From Ciborinia camelliae (lineage: Eukaryota; Ascomycota; Leotiomycetes; Helotiales; Sclerotiniaceae): DNA of 64,000 bases. The stretch spans positions 848,299 to 912,298 of the forward strand of contig JANPYM010000011.1 in NCBI GenBank assembly GCA_025890175.1, given 5' to 3'. Under the pieces are notes generated by a model, which saw only the letters and a program-made list of their open reading frames with translations, had not been told where the DNA came from and ran no database searches. Below, in pieces: positions 1 to 11,841 of this stretch (position 1 is its first letter; each line of letters begins with the position of its first letter). The position numbers and the translations under genes are program-made.

Positions 1-2735
1 TCGCTTCGCCTTTCGGCACTTCGGAGTGCTCCGATATCCTTCTCGACATCCATAAACATAGCTCGTGTATCCTTGACTAATGAATTCTCATCAATTTCAT
101 AGACCGCTCCCCTCTCGGACTCTTTCCTTTTGCTTTCAAATACTTTGCCAAATCCTCGATCCGGATCTGGGTTGAACATAATAGCATTGGCAAACATTCG
201 CATTAATTCTTTTTCAAATTGAGCATAATTTATTATGCCTTTTGGAGGAATAAGATCTTCGGAAATAGGAAGCCATGCACTTGATTGACCTTGATCATCA
301 GGAGTAGCTTGAGCAGCTGCCACAGCCGCCGCAGCTTTATGTCCAGTTGTGATAGCTGTGCGAATAGACTTGAGATCTTGTGGACGAAGAATAAGATCTT
401 TATAGCCCGGAGCATCGCGTTCCTTGACTGGGTTTGCAAATGTGCTCGCGTTCCGATGACCACTAATCGATTCTAGGGCAGAGGCACTAATCTTGGGAAA
501 AGCGCGAGTCCATAAAACAAAAAGAGGTGGTCCTCGTGGTTCCTTAAGTTCGGGACTATCAAGACGCTTTCGCTTCATTGCTTGGCGAGGTGATGGTGGT
601 ACTTTGGATTGCCGAATCGTGCTTTCATCAGCCGCGATATCGCCTACATCATCTACGCCACTGGGTGTTGCGACTTCTTGTTTAAAATGAAGACCAGAAT
701 TCTCAGTGTCCAAAGAGAGTTCATCGGCATGTGATTGTACTGATTGACTTCTTCTAAATGGTCCAGTGGTAGGGGTTGAGGTTATACTGCCGGCTCGCTT
801 ACGAAGTGTGCTTGGTGTGTTTGCCTTGCCTGGCTTTGCAGCATCCTGTTTTGAATGTCCCTTCTTTTGTGACGATTTTTCCACTGATTGAGGTAATGCT
901 TTAGGTTTCAACACAGGACTAAGAGGTTCGGCCTGAGGACGGGGAGGCTCTCTAGGGACTCGTGGAGTGGCCCCAGATGGTCTTGGGGTCCATTTAGTTC
1001 CACTTCCAGTCATGAAAGATTGAGGTGTTTGAGATAACGGAGTGTGGGGTTGCGGTAATTGTGGCCTTGGAGGCTGCACTGGAGTATTCGTAGGTTGAGG
1101 TTGAGAAGGTCGCGGGCTTTGATTTGCGTTATACGGTGAATTATATTGTCTGTTCTCGGGAGCAACAAGTTCTGGACGAGGAAATGGTGGTCTATTGTTT
1201 TGAGGCCCGTTAAATTGGTAGTTAGGTACTGGGTATGGTGGTTGAAAGGGAGGATTCCACTGTGGAGGAGGGTGACCAGTCGAAGACAGAGGTCTTGGTG
1301 GAGGTGGAGGTGGAAATGAATGTGTGTATGGAGTATGAGACGGAACTTGGGGCAAAGATCCTTGAGGCAGAGAGACGGGAGGTAAAGGCCCTTGTTGAAG
1401 CATAGGAGACCCGGAAGATGCACGATATTGCTGACCAGCAATGTCCGCCAATGCATCTAGTTGCGTGCCAGAAGTACTTGGGGATCTTCCCATCGTATGA
1501 GGGGGCGGTAAGAGAACACCTTGTTGATATTGAGGATTCAGAGGAGATGATGGTACAGAATGATGGGGTGGAGGTAAATGTGGGCTTGGTAGAGAATTTC
1601 GGTGGTTAGGGGGAGGATATGAATGAGGAGGATAGGGATGTGGAGGAAACTGCGGGGGGTAAAACTGAGAGTGAGGAGATGGATGTGGTGATCCAGGCTG
1701 GGAGTTGTGAAACTGTGGGGGATTGGGGCCAGGATGAAATGGTGGCTCCCATTGCAGAGGAGGATGACCAGGTTGGGGTGAATGAGCCTGGGTTTGTAAA
1801 GGAGATGGTCCATGAGGACCGTGACTGCCAGATCTTTGATGAGCCATAGGCGGCGCCCCATGATGCGCGCCATTTCGAGACTGCTGTTCCGTGACATGCT
1901 TTTGGGGAGGGATGGGATTGGAATTTTGAGTGTTTAGAACATCACTGATAGCCAAACCTTCTGATCGACCTTCGGTTCTTGGCGAAGGGCCTGGAGATGG
2001 AGATGCTTTTGTTCTTGATTGCTCTCTTACAACTTGTGGTAATGGCGGAGGAATCGCTATCTCAAATGACTTGATTTGTGGAAGCTGGGGCTCCAGACGC
2101 TTGGGTTCTGTCGGCCGTGGATCCTGTATTCTGGCATCCATGGGTTTGAATTCCTGCGGTTTACCTTCCGCCGGGACGGGAACATTGCTAGGGAATCCAT
2201 TCGGCTTCGTGCCAGAATCCTCGATTTTTCTATGCCCATTTTGTTCTGCCACAACCCGTTCTTCTCTCAATATTCTCTCATCCCAATCTCCTCTCTCAAT
2301 CGCGGCAATATCTCGTTGAACCGTCCGGTAATTTTCCTCATCTTCCCTGATCGCCCGTACCATATAATCTCTATACCGCGCATATAACCTCTCCACTAAA
2401 ATTGGCAATTTTTCCTGATAAGGTTGGGCATCCTTGATAGTTGGTAGAGGTGGGCTTGAGAGTTTTCGTTTCTTCGACGGTGATGGTCCATTTTCATCTT
2501 GCACATCTTGCTCGGCATCATTTTTTAATTCCTCTCGCAGAAGTTTTAAATATAAATCCCCCAATAACTCCGCGCTCAATCTTCCAGCATCATATGTTTC
2601 CCCATCCTTCACCAGGGAATTATTTGTTAAGAGTTGGGAAATTCGAACGAAAGAGTTTGAATCGGTGCCATATGCGACTAAAGACTGAAATAGCAATAAA
2701 CATTCGAGAGGCGTATAGGCTGTCGTAGGATTCAT
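1..2735 (-). CDS. Bromodomain protein, BRD8/Bdc1-like (NuA4 subunit candidate); 3' end outside window
   Basis: The frame is open from an ATG at 2735 to the window edge, about 911 residues with no stop, so the C-terminus is missing. Residues 1-70 form a hydrophobic/acidic helical region (TPLECLLLFQSLVAYG). About residues 110-180 are charged and helical. The long middle is rich in Pro, Gln, Ser and His and probably disordered. The C-terminal part is a bromodomain at about 745-905: a ZA-loop block HRNASTFANPVKERDAPGYK followed by LILRPQDLKSIR, then an Ala-rich insert, then helix C with FEKELMRMFANAIMFNPDPD, including the acetyl-lysine-binding Asn. The block order and ZA sequence resemble BRD8 and fission-yeast Bdc1, bromodomain subunits of the NuA4/TIP60 histone acetyltransferase in the nucleus. 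The bromodomain is clear; the NuA4 assignment is inference. It is divergent from the gene at 5129. Confidence 0.8.
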   Translation of the reverse strand, partial: MNPTTAYTPLECLLLFQSLVAYGTDSNSFVRISQLLTNNSLVKDGETYDAGRLSAELLGDLYLKLLREELKNDAEQDVQDENGPSPSKKRKLSSPPLPTIKDAQPYQEKLPILVERLYARYRDYMVRAIREDEENYRTVQRDIAAIERGDWDERILREERVVAEQNGHRKIEDSGTKPNGFPSNVPVPAEGKPQEFKPMDARIQDPRPTEPKRLEPQLPQIKSFEIAIPPPLPQVVREQSRTKASPSPGPSPRTEGRSEGLAISDVLNTQNSNPIPPQKHVTEQQSRNGAHHGAPPMAHQRSGSHGPHGPSPLQTQAHSPQPGHPPLQWEPPFHPGPNPPQFHNSQPGSPHPSPHSQFYPPQFPPHPYPPHSYPPPNHRNSLPSPHLPPPHHSVPSSPLNPQYQQGVLLPPPHTMGRSPSTSGTQLDALADIAGQQYRASSGSPMLQQGPLPPVSLPQGSLPQVPSHTPYTHSFPPPPPPRPLSSTGHPPPQWNPPFQPPYPVPNYQFNGPQNNRPPFPRPELVAPENRQYNSPYNANQSPRPSQPQPTNTPVQPPRPQLPQPHTPLSQTPQSFMTGSGTKWTPRPSGATPRVPREPPRPQAEPLSPVLKPKALPQSVEKSSQKKGHSKQDAAKPGKANTPSTLRKRAGSITSTPTTGPFRRSQSVQSHADELSLDTENSGLHFKQEVATPSGVDDVGDIAADESTIRQSKVPPSPRQAMKRKRLDSPELKEPRGPPLFVLWTRAFPKISASALESISGHRNASTFANPVKERDAPGYKDLILRPQDLKSIRTAITTGHKAAAAVAAAQATPDDQGQSSAWLPISEDLIPPKGIINYAQFEKELMRMFANAIMFNPDPDRGFGKVFESKRKESERGAVYEIDENSLVKDTRAMFMDVEKDIGALRSAERRS

Positions 2736-3361
2736 GCCACGGTATCCTCCTCGCCAGCTTTCGAGGGGAATTCCACGACTTTGGAGAGGGTGAAGGGGAG
2801 CCACGACGAAGAGGAGGAAGGAAGGTGGAAGGTGGATGTGGATCAATTTCGCGATAAATGGATTAAAAAAAAGTCCAGAGATCAAGACAACTTTTTCAAT
2901 CAATTAATGAGGCAGTAAAAGCGATAGCATCAATGCGAAAACCTACCTAAGTATTGAAGTATTATTGAACGTTACGATTGATTGTGACAGATAAAATTTT
3001 GGGTCGTGGGTGATGAAGAAAAAAATTGATTGATTACGATCAAAAGGTTACGATGCGATGTTCTTCATATTCGCACATGCCATATAGGTAGTTCACATTC
3101 ACACCAGTGCAGATGATAGACGTAGCTTCTAGCTTCTCATTACAGTCACCCAAAATTTATATAGGGTCACGTGCCTCTCGTCAAAAATTACAAATTCAAA
3201 AGCTCTCGGTCGGCACGCCCAGGTGTGAATTGAAGATTTTCTTTTCCCGCCCGATCAACAATCAAAGCATTCTTTTATTTGGATTTTGGATTTTGGAAGA
3301 AGGGAAACATCGGGAGAGGCATCCTGAGGCATCCCGAGGTTTCAAAAGCAAGGTAAGGTAG

Positions 3362-3472
3362 GTTGGTATTATTATAGGTAGATAGGTAGGTAGGTAGATA
3401 CCGGCGGTAGTAGGTACCTTGAGGTCAACTGGTACCTATATCAAGTTATTTATTATTACCTACCTACCTACC
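3362..3472. repeat. TAGG/TACC tetranucleotide tracts in inverted arrangement
   Basis: A GGTAGATAGGTAGGTAGGTAG tract at about 3378-3398 is followed at about 3456-3472 by its reverse complement type (TACCTACCTACCTACC). The two arms could pair into a stem of about 16 bp. Similar short tracts occur across the non-coding part of the window. Confidence 0.7.
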
Positions 3473-3731
3473 TATCACCTGCAATCAATCACTTGAATGC
3501 CTCGAGTGACTTGATTGAATCTTGATAAACTCTTGTTTTCAACTCATTACCAGCCTGTCCCCAGCCACACGCCAGCCATACGCCCGCCACACTATATATA
3601 TCGACGATTCGACATGCTGAGTTGACGATAGTGCTGTAGATCGTTCATCTACCTACCTAGGTACCTACCTATCTAAAATACAATATTTCAAAATTGGAAG
3701 GTTGGATCTACCGGTACCGTACTTGTAACTG

Positions 3732-3776
3732 ATGACGATGACGATGATGATGATAACGATGATGATAACGATAAAT
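3732..3776. repeat. GAT/GAC trinucleotide microsatellite
   Basis: An imperfect GATGAC/GATGAT/AACGAT trinucleotide run of about 45 bases. Frames through it on the minus strand read as Ile/Val or Ser runs and are not credible genes. Confidence 0.75.
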
Positions 3777-5128
3777 GAATGCCGTACGAACGAATTTGGA
3801 GTATTGATACCGGTACTGTACTGGTACTGGTCTGCGTCCCATACTTGAGTACTGACTGTACAATACCTAGATAGTATTTCTCGAGAAGAGAACAACCGCT
3901 TCGAGAACCGTTTAAAGGGGTTATATAAAAACCCCCTTTGACAAGAATTTGGAGAGCAAGTCGTACCGGTACAGTGCGATAGGTACAATATCCTGTCATC
4001 TCATTCAAATATACTTTCAGTCTATCCCTCATACATCCATCACATTCATCTATTTTATGTATGTATTATTATTGCTCTTTTGAAAATCGTCCTTTATGCG
4101 TTGCAGGAGGACTATATGATATTATTATGCTTTATGAACTTGCTTTATGAACGTGAACATGAATCGATAATTCAATGTAGCCCCTATAAATAAACCACTT
4201 TTACCAACTTGGGTATGACTTAATGTCGATCTTCATGCCTAACATCTGAATGTTTTCTAGCTGCTATGACTTTTCAATATATATCAATTTATCAATAGCA
4301 TAAACATAAAGCTTGTCTGTTCATTGTGTTTGATTTTCATAAATATTAAATATACTCTTCGAAGTTTGTACGGAGTATCGGTATGCCATTTTGCTGAATA
4401 CCTAGGACCTACCTAGGTACCTGGTAAGACAGACTCGAGACTCGAGACTCTACTGTATGATTCTATGGCATAGAGCTGTATATTCTTCAAATCAAACAAA
4501 CCTACCTGACTTGATCCGTATTCCCTCACCGGTGACCACCTCCCTCTCATTCAAGAGTCGAGACAACCAACTCAAATGACGGGCGTGGTGGACGTGGTGG
4601 ACGTTTTCATCGATTTTTTAAAATATCATGAACCAAATTCCTTAAGATTATTCCTCAGTTTTTGATCATACATACCCACTACTCGTCATTTGTATCCCCC
4701 AGCTGACGGAAGGGACGAAACGAAAGCTTCCCTGAATCCCTATTAATTTCACATGGCACTAGTCTAGAAGCCCCTATTTTCTTCTCTTTCTCTTCCAAGG
4801 TGCTACCGGGTAACCTTAATAATCTCTAATCTCTGAAAACAGAGGATCCGCATCAAACTTCTTATTACTTATTACTTATTAGGTACGATTCATTAACAAA
4901 TACAAGAAGAAGCCGGATTCTTTCAATCTTCGTAGTTTTCAACTTTTCTTCGAATTCATCCATCCATACATCCATCCAACAGCGTTTTTCCCATCTTCCA
5001 TCTTCAAAACATTCCATACCCAACCGATCTCGTACCTGAATATCTCGTTCCGAGTAACCTGTAAGGTACAGCTGTAGGGCTATATTCGCATACCTAGCTT
5101 CAGAAGCTTCAACCTCGCAATTGCAATC

Positions 5129-5817
5129 ATGTCCGACGCCGAACTCGATAGTCAATTTGTGCCAACTGGCAGGCCACAATCGTACGTTTGATAGTTTTGG
5201 AAGCTGCATTATAGGACTAATAAACATTTAGCCAAATGGCACGATCATTCGCTCTCGCATTAGATGACCTGTTCAAGCTTGACAGCACCGAGGATCTCGA
5301 CGCTATAGTCTCAGAGAAGTAAGCCCTTACAATCCCCATCTGCCATTTAAATCTACCATTTTTCAACGATGCTAAGAGTGGTTTTTTTACTAGGAAGATC
5401 GAAATATCTACAAAAACGTCCGAACTCGAAGAGCTCGAAGCCAGACTCAAAGCGACCGAGGAAAGATTAAGGGCCAAACAAGCAGCAGTAAGCCCTGGAA
5501 GCTCCCCACCAGGAAGGGCAAACTCCCATCAACAACAATCTACAGGAGGCCCTATAAGTCCATTAGAACCCAAGTTTGGGAATAATGTCTCGTCGCGGGA
5601 TGTTGAAGTGAGCGGGGATAATCTCTCATCCAGGCCAGCTGCTCCAAAGCAAGATCAATCATATACAACAGATCTAGCATCACATATTCCAGGAGCTCTA
5701 CCACCCACTCCAGGTGCTAGCGAAGGTGAATACGAATTCGATGATGCGGAGAGGACCAGTGCTGACTATGTCATTGTTACAAAAGATGGAGATGTTCCAC
5801 CGGCAGGTACCGAATGA
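5129..5817 (+). CDS. Small hypothetical coiled-coil protein (three exons)
   Basis: Spliced model: exons 5129-5181, 5232-5318 and 5394-5817, giving 187 residues. Both introns have standard ends (GTACGT...TTTAG and GTAAGC...ACTAG) and the phases join cleanly. The protein starts MSDAELDSQFVPTGRPQ. It has a predicted helical, coiled-coil stretch (EISTKTSELEELEARLKATE, roughly residues 47-75) and then an acidic, Ser/Pro-rich, probably disordered tail ending at TGA. I do not recognise the family and assign no function. The 3' end is uncertain: AG|GTACCG at 5812 and TTGTTACAG at 5893 could define a third intron that would replace the last few residues with a short hydrophobic tail. Read directly from the sequence; conservation is not known. 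Confidence 0.65.
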
Positions 5818-7095
5818 ATACGACCAGTATTATTACACAACTTAACATATTCAACCCCCGTTGGGTCTTCGTACCATTACCGTTATTGTTACAGCCGCAT
5901 TCGTTATTCTCCGACTGGTGGATCATTCAATTGTTTGACCGCATTGTTACATTCCTGGCGTTACCGGTTCCGGGTCCTGAACTCGACTTCGATTAATGAT
6001 CCATCTCCGATTTTTGGATACGATCAATGGGTATTAGGAGATGGTTTTGAGGGTTTTGCGTTGTATATACCATGGACAATTCCTATAGAGGAGAGGATTC
6101 CTGGATTTGGAATTAATCGATTATATTCTTTCAGAAGAGTGTTGCTATAAATGAGTGCCTATTCCTGGTGGCCATTTCTTTGCCTCATTTCGTTTCACAA
6201 AACGAACAAGTGTACCCGTTCATTTTCTCGTGCAATACATATCCAGCGGGGAAGTCTTTTTCTGGCCGACACTCGTTGGTTGAGATAAACCATACGGTGT
6301 GAGACAGCGAATCTCTAGCTAGTGCAACGAGAGATCTAATCAAACCATGCTGGAAGAAGGGTGAGAATCGCATGTCAAGTGAAATTACCCCCTATGTGAA
6401 GTTAAAAGGGAGAGCTAGAGTCACCTTCATAAATGCGATAAACTCACTCTCTAACTTGTATTTTCTCGTCGCCTTTGGTCGCCCTATCTCAACAACCTCC
6501 AATTGCACCAAAAAATGATATCTTTCATCAATTAGCGATGTTTCATTCTGAGATGCGTAACAAAATTTGCAGTTCGAGAGAGAAAAATGTTTTTTTTTCT
6601 GAGTGACTTGGTTTTATAATGTGAGTCGATGCAGTATCGGTTATTTGGACCGAACTTTTAATATCTACCTTGATTGAGACTTTAAAATTCTGTATGCTTA
6701 CCTAGGTAGGTATCTTGAAAAATATTAGGGTTCAGTTAGTCAATGATCCATATATGGAAATTCACGAGCTAAATTTTACTAACATTGTTACGCAGGGTTC
6801 AACCGATTTCTTGTGGGGGGGGGGTTCTCTCGGGCTATGGCAGAGCTGATGGCATGGTATTCTAGGTCTGCGGGTTATGGGCTTATTTGGGGAATTAGGA
6901 GAATTGGGAGAATTGGGAGAAGGGGGGGGAGAAGGGGCGGAGGAGAGTAGGCAGGCAGATATCATATCGAACGAAGGTATACCGCGCCGTTATCCCGCGC
7001 GGGAACATATCGGGATTTGACTTTCAAGGGTTTTTTTTTCGAGATGTTTGGGGTTTTGATTGGGTTTGTATATGATGTAGTATATTTATAGCATA

Positions 7096-7172
7096 TGTGG
7101 TTTTTTTGATATAGTGTGGTTTTTTTGATATAGTGTGGTTTTTTTTGATATAGTGTGGTTTTTTTGATATAG
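7096..7172. repeat. 19-20-bp minisatellite, about four copies
   Basis: The unit TGTGGTTTTTTTGATATAG is repeated four times head to tail, with length differences only in the T run. Confidence 0.85.
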
Positions 7173-7199
7173 GTTGGCTTTAGCTTCGTGCGTGCAGTT

Positions 7200-7525
7200 G
7201 AAATTGAAATTGAAATGGCACGCGTGGTGAATGGTGAATGGTGGATGGTGAATGGTGGATGGTGGATGGTGGATGGTGGATGGTGAATGGTGGATGGTGG
7301 ATGGATGGATGGTGGTCTAGATATCTAGATGGATAGGTCTGCATCGTGTGGTTCGTGTGGTTCGTGTGTTTCGGGTGTTCTTGATGGGGATCTGTCTGGC
7401 AACTGGACTGCCTTGGAGAGTGGATGGGATGTGGATTGGATGGGATGGGATGGGATGGGATAAGATGGGATGGGATGGGATGTGATGTGCTGTGTTGATA
7501 TTGATATTGATATTGATATTGGCGT
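7200..7525. repeat. Cluster of short tandem repeats (GAATGGTG/GGATGGT, GGGAT, TTGATA)
   Basis: Adjacent simple repeats: ATGGTGG/ATGGTGA heptamers at about 7224-7315, GGGAT pentamers at about 7434-7482, and TTGATA hexamers at about 7495-7520. A CT run followed by a CA run lies further on at about 7633-7675. Open frames on the minus strand here code only for His/Ser/Pro or Tyr/Gln repeats. Confidence 0.85.
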
Positions 7526-9042
7526 GCTCTGAGTAGATTTTCTTGATATTGTTTGCTGGATTTTAGAGGCAGGAGGCGAGGGGGATGAGAAAAAGGGGTT
7601 AAAAATATGTTTGTGATTGTGATTATAATCGTTCTCTCTCTCTCTCTCTCTCTTTTTCTCACACACACATACACACATATTCGACAAGCCTCTCTACTGG
7701 TATAATTCAGGGAATCTCTTCTTGATTTGATCTATAAATTATATAACGTTAGAGCTAGAGCTAGAGCTAGAGATTTGGAAGTTTAGTAGGTGGGTGGGTG
7801 GGTTATTGTTGGGGAGAGACGGGCAGGGGAGGGAAGGGGGGTCGATCTAATAACTAGTACCCAATAATCTTAAGGCGGGGGGAGAAAGAGAGGAGAGGGG
7901 TTTGAGGGGTTTGGGGGTTTGGGGGTTTTGGATTTGAGAGGGAGAAATCGGGCTGGGGTTATATTAGAATTTGCAAATATATCCATACTCGTTTTACCAT
8001 CTGCTTTTTTTTCTTTGATGGGTGGGTGGGTAGGTAGGTATATCGATACGAAATTCTCGGGTTTGTTAATCTTGATCTTGATCTTGGATTGGCCGCTGAG
8101 GAATCGTGCATATTATGTTATAGTGATGAGCTGAGCTCTCGGCACCAAATGAAGTCTTTGAATAATTATCAAATTGTTGGGAGATGGAATGTACTTTTGT
8201 ATTTTTATACTTTTATATTTGTTGTAAGATTGGACTGGCTGGCGATGGGTGGTGATAGATGATGGCGTGGAAAGTTGGTGGTGATAATTGGGAATTGGGA
8301 ATTGGATGAGATAGAGTCGAAGATGGCTTGATGCTTAAGATTAAATGGGAGATTGAATAGAATAGGATAGGATAGGATTAATATTAGGTACACATATGCA
8401 GTATGAGTGTCGTTTTCACTCAAGGTGTAAGTAAGTGTAAGGCTTGAAGCTACCTACCTAGGGACATGAATTTCAATTCAAAGTGCAATAGTTGGTCCCT
8501 ACGTTACTATACATGTAGGGAGTTTCTATAAAATCCCGCAATCATGGACAAATCAAGAAGGGTGTAATAAATAAATCATCGAGTAGATTGTATGTGCCGG
8601 AAATGCTCACTTCAAGTTTGTATATCACCAGCAGCATGAAATCGACGTCAGGATTAAAGTGGGCCCAACATATCTTGGAAGGATGGAAGATCTTAAATGC
8701 ACCTTCAACTTGCAATGAGTCACAGCCTAAACCAAACCCTTTCAGGCTTTAATATCGAGGGAGGTGGATTCGACTTTTATCATCGAGGATTTGAGGGTGG
8801 AAATTGATGTTAATATGAATACCTACACAATGCAGGAAGAGGAAATATAGCGTCCCCGAGACCGCAGATATAGTTGATATATCAATTTGATGTATCCCTC
8901 TCCCAGCATCAGTTACGCCATCATCGTCATATCTGGAAAATAACTTCTGCATGACTTTTTTTGTTGTTGGCAAATGGTTATTAGCTATATAACTACCCTG
9001 ACGATGCTCTTCATCACACTTCCCTATGATATCATAGGATGA

Positions 9043-9063
9043 TGATGATGATGATGATGACAA
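9043..9063. repeat. GAT trinucleotide microsatellite
   Basis: Seven GAT-type triplets in a row, read as a Ser run in a minus-strand open frame that starts with TTG. I do not call that frame a gene. Confidence 0.7.
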
Positions 9064-10203
9064 AATTGAAATGGAATACTCCTTCGGAGATATTGTGTTT
9101 ATCTTGCAATGCTTCAACTTATCGGATCTGCTACCATTAGCTATATTCGGTTATGATATCAACGGTGTTAGGCAAAACTTTGAATTAACTTCAGTATAAA
9201 CTTCCGAGACGAGGATATTTCATTTATACCTAAATTCGAGTTAATATATAGTAATGGGGGACCTTTTGTCATTGCAGGGCTGTGTTCTTATTCGCATGAA
9301 AAATTTAATCTTATGGTATTAGCGATAAATTAGGGGTTCAAACAACGGTTCTGGTGCGTTAATCTCTTTTTATCAGTTAATTGAAGGGGGGATGTAAGAT
9401 TTTACCAAAACTCAACATAGGAGATCAACAGTCTAAGCAATATTTAGGGATATTCAATAAAAAGATTTTTAGGGATGGTTCAGAAATTGTTGTATGGATA
9501 ACAAAGTCTTGCAAGAAAAATGGGGTTGTAATACAGGCTCGTTCAAGAAATGAAAGTAGCGATGCTAAATCATAGAAAACTACCTAACCAAAGAGAAGGC
9601 ATGAAAGAGTTATGGCGGTAAATAATGACTCGCATGCAAAACTCCTGTGAGTTTACAGAAAAGAAGTGAAAAAACGTATGATCCTTCTGAAATGCTCAAA
9701 CTCTCAAATGCTCCCTCCAAGCATGGAAATATACCCAATGAATCAACAACCAAGAGAAAATGCCAAGAAACATCATCGTCCTCTAATAAATGTAACAGAC
9801 TGAACTCCAATCTAGATGCGACATTTCAAAAATTGGATTCGTTTCAAATTTCGAATCCATTTGGAATATCGAACCTCTATAGATTATTACATCTATTTGA
9901 CGTGGACCGTGAGGTTGGGTTGTTCTAAATCCCCTGTGATGACAAAACTCATGGCAACACCTGAGCCAAAATCTTCATGTAGTCTCGCAACATTTTTGCC
10001 GAAGGCTGTCTTCTGGAGATTGTCAAATGCGGTGTTTTCGTCACCTGTTGATTTGGAAGTGTTGGTATCACTTGGTGTGATACATAGACGTCTTTTGATA
10101 AACTGCAATATTGCTTGCTTGAACATGTACTATCGAGGTGCCACGAGGGGCTTATTTGCCCCATGGCCGCAAGCGGCCGGGACTACCATTAACGCAGCGC
10201 AGG

Positions 10204-10221
10204 CACGTGACACGTCACGTG
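10204..10221. promoter_or_regulatory. Double CACGTG (E-box) near-palindrome
   Basis: CACGTGACACGTCACGTG contains two CACGTG cores separated by six bases. CACGTG is the core bound by bHLH factors in fungi. No gene is firmly placed beside it, so a regulatory role is only a suggestion. Confidence 0.3.
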
Positions 10222-10576
10222 CAAGTGATCATCAATATCGCCACAGGAAGTTACTGAAACTTCATTTTTGTTCAACGTCATGCGGGCGGCTTGGATAACT
10301 GGTATAGGAGCATGGGCGGGCCCACAGAGCCTGAAACATCAGATATACTAGCAATCAGGTGATCTTGGGAGGAGGAAGGCGCCATAGATGCGGTCTGCGT
10401 GGAGACAAAATCATGTGATTATTTCACGTGAGACGGTCGCCGTAAAACGGACGGGGTCGGTTTTTTGCTCCTGCCCCGAAACCCTTCCACTTCGTTTCAG
10501 GCAAAGTTCTATCCTCAGTAACCAGCTCGAATAGGAAAATGACAAGGTCTGTGGCCTTCTTCCCGGCTGTGTTAAC

Positions 10577-11412
10577 TCATGGGGTCATTTCTATATCGGA
10601 TAAATACAACTTGTTTGCGGTTTTGTCCTCCTTATTGTCATCGTATAAAATGTTGATCGAGTTCTCCGTTTTGTCCATCCTTATCTTGTCTACCGGTCCA
10701 CTAAAACCGGCCTTCGTGATCGTGTATGTCAGAGGCGCGTTCTTCAAAGCGAAACCGGGAACAGCGGTATAAACATGTGCCTTGAGATCTGGGATCTCCT
10801 GGGTGGTAGAGAGATGCAGGTTAAAAAAGTAATATGGCTTGGAGAGGCAGAATGTCCAATGGTCACGACTGCAGCCCAGATTTGAAAGCTTTAAATTTTC
10901 AAAATAAATGCAATGTATCAAATGAACTTCTGAAGTGAATTCCATGTACGAAGTAGACCCAGGAATCAAAAGGCTCTTACTATCGGACTGTAGTCCAGAT
11001 TATTGGTAGGCCTAGTGGGGGAATAACGGGAAAACACTTTTATACTCTGAAGGTCTGTGATAGGAGTCGGGATAGCGAAGACGTTGCTGAGCTCAAGGAG
11101 GGCACCTTTGCAGCTTTGAAGATAGAGTAGCGCATCTTTTATGGAGCTATAAGAATGTTCGAAGTGAGGTTTTAGAATGTAAATATTTACTGGAAGTAGA
11201 TTCAAATGTCCAAATGGGTGTAAATATTTGAATGAGCGCAAATTTCCAAAAACAAATTGAGTTTGAGTGAGTGAAAGAGATTGCGTTGAAAAGAAGGGAT
11301 TAAGGTAAGGGCGGTGATAAGCAGGACTGCTTGGGTGAACTGATGTAGGGATGAGAAACTGCAGATAAAGATGTAGATACTTTCTTGAACCTTTATATAC
11401 ACATTTCCACAA
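10577..11412 (-). pseudogene. Possible gene or gene remnant, unknown product
   Basis: On the minus strand an open frame ending at 10577 has protein-like composition in its last 75 residues (EIPDLKAHVYTAVPGF, then KAGFSGPVDKIRMDKTE). A possible splice acceptor (ACCACCCAG) lies just before EIPDL. Upstream, 11412-10966 is open but starts within a low-complexity stretch. Part of it (ELSNVFAIPTPI) resembles the end of a signal peptide, and a GTAAGA donor sits near 10980. Joining the two would give a small secreted protein, but I find no clean ATG and signal peptide in frame. It may be a decayed gene at the edge of the RIP island. I do not recognise the product. Confidence 0.25.
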
Positions 11413-11517
11413 CTTTTAATAAGATTATCTCAACTCGGAAACAAAATTGAGAGTCCACAATGACTCCTACAATCCTTAGATCCTTTTAGTGTTCTACTTA
11501 GTATTTCCCGTATTCCG

Positions 11518-11533
11518 TATACGGGCCCGTATA
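11518..11533. repeat. Perfect 16-bp palindrome
   Basis: TATACGGGCCCGTATA is its own reverse complement. It lies about 310 bp outside the left LTR of the retrotransposon. No function is assigned. Confidence 0.6.
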
Positions 11534-11841
11534 GTGGTAAATTCTACATTTTTGATATGTATTTAGATATGTGATATTGAATTCTATATTACTGAAAATA
11601 TTCAATATTATTAGTCGTATATCCTGGGATGACTAGTAATACGGTAGGAAGGAAGTACTAGGGTAGAATTATGGTAGATTGATTTGACTAAGGAGTATGT
11701 ATTTGGTGGCAGTTCAGCTGCCCTTATATGCTACTTCCCCATACCCTATGCGGTATAGCTTACCACGTGATCCCTGATCATGTGACCGGAAACCATGTGA
11801 CCTGATTCCTCAATAAATATTATTATAATATAAAATATTAT

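Larger units (their letters stand above)
2736..5128. other. Divergent intergenic region with TACC/TAGG repeats
   Basis: This 2.4-kb stretch separates two divergent genes and should hold both promoters. It has no convincing ORF. It contains runs of TAGG/TACC tetramers, a GAT-rich trinucleotide tract, several TACCTAGGTA-type palindromes (about 3655-3670 and 4400-4422), and a short tandem GACTCGAGACTCGAGACTC at about 4431-4450. No TATA box could be assigned with confidence. Confidence 0.6.
5818..10576. other. Gene-poor region with many simple repeats
   Basis: No ORF here looks coding. Longer open frames start at non-ATG codons or cross microsatellites. About 6.7-8.4 kb is dense in short tandem repeats. 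About 9.38-10.3 kb has ordinary base composition and several short open frames (for example 9647-9928), but none has a recognisable domain. At 10164-10178 there is a GGCCGC/GCGGCC hairpin, and at 10204-10221 a double CACGTG site. Confidence 0.55.

Noticed and set aside
1538..1897. ORFs inside the bromodomain gene on both strands
   Set aside because: They are other-frame readings of the Pro/Gln/His-rich middle. The true frame is open across the whole interval. An apparent frameshift near 1950-2030 disappeared on rereading.
7180..7687. Overlapping minus-strand ORFs rich in His, Pro, Ser and Tyr-Gln
   Set aside because: They are translations of heptamer, pentamer and hexamer microsatellites.
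8749..9117. 122-residue minus-strand ORF with a Ser run
   Set aside because: It starts with TTG, crosses a GAT microsatellite and shows no domain.
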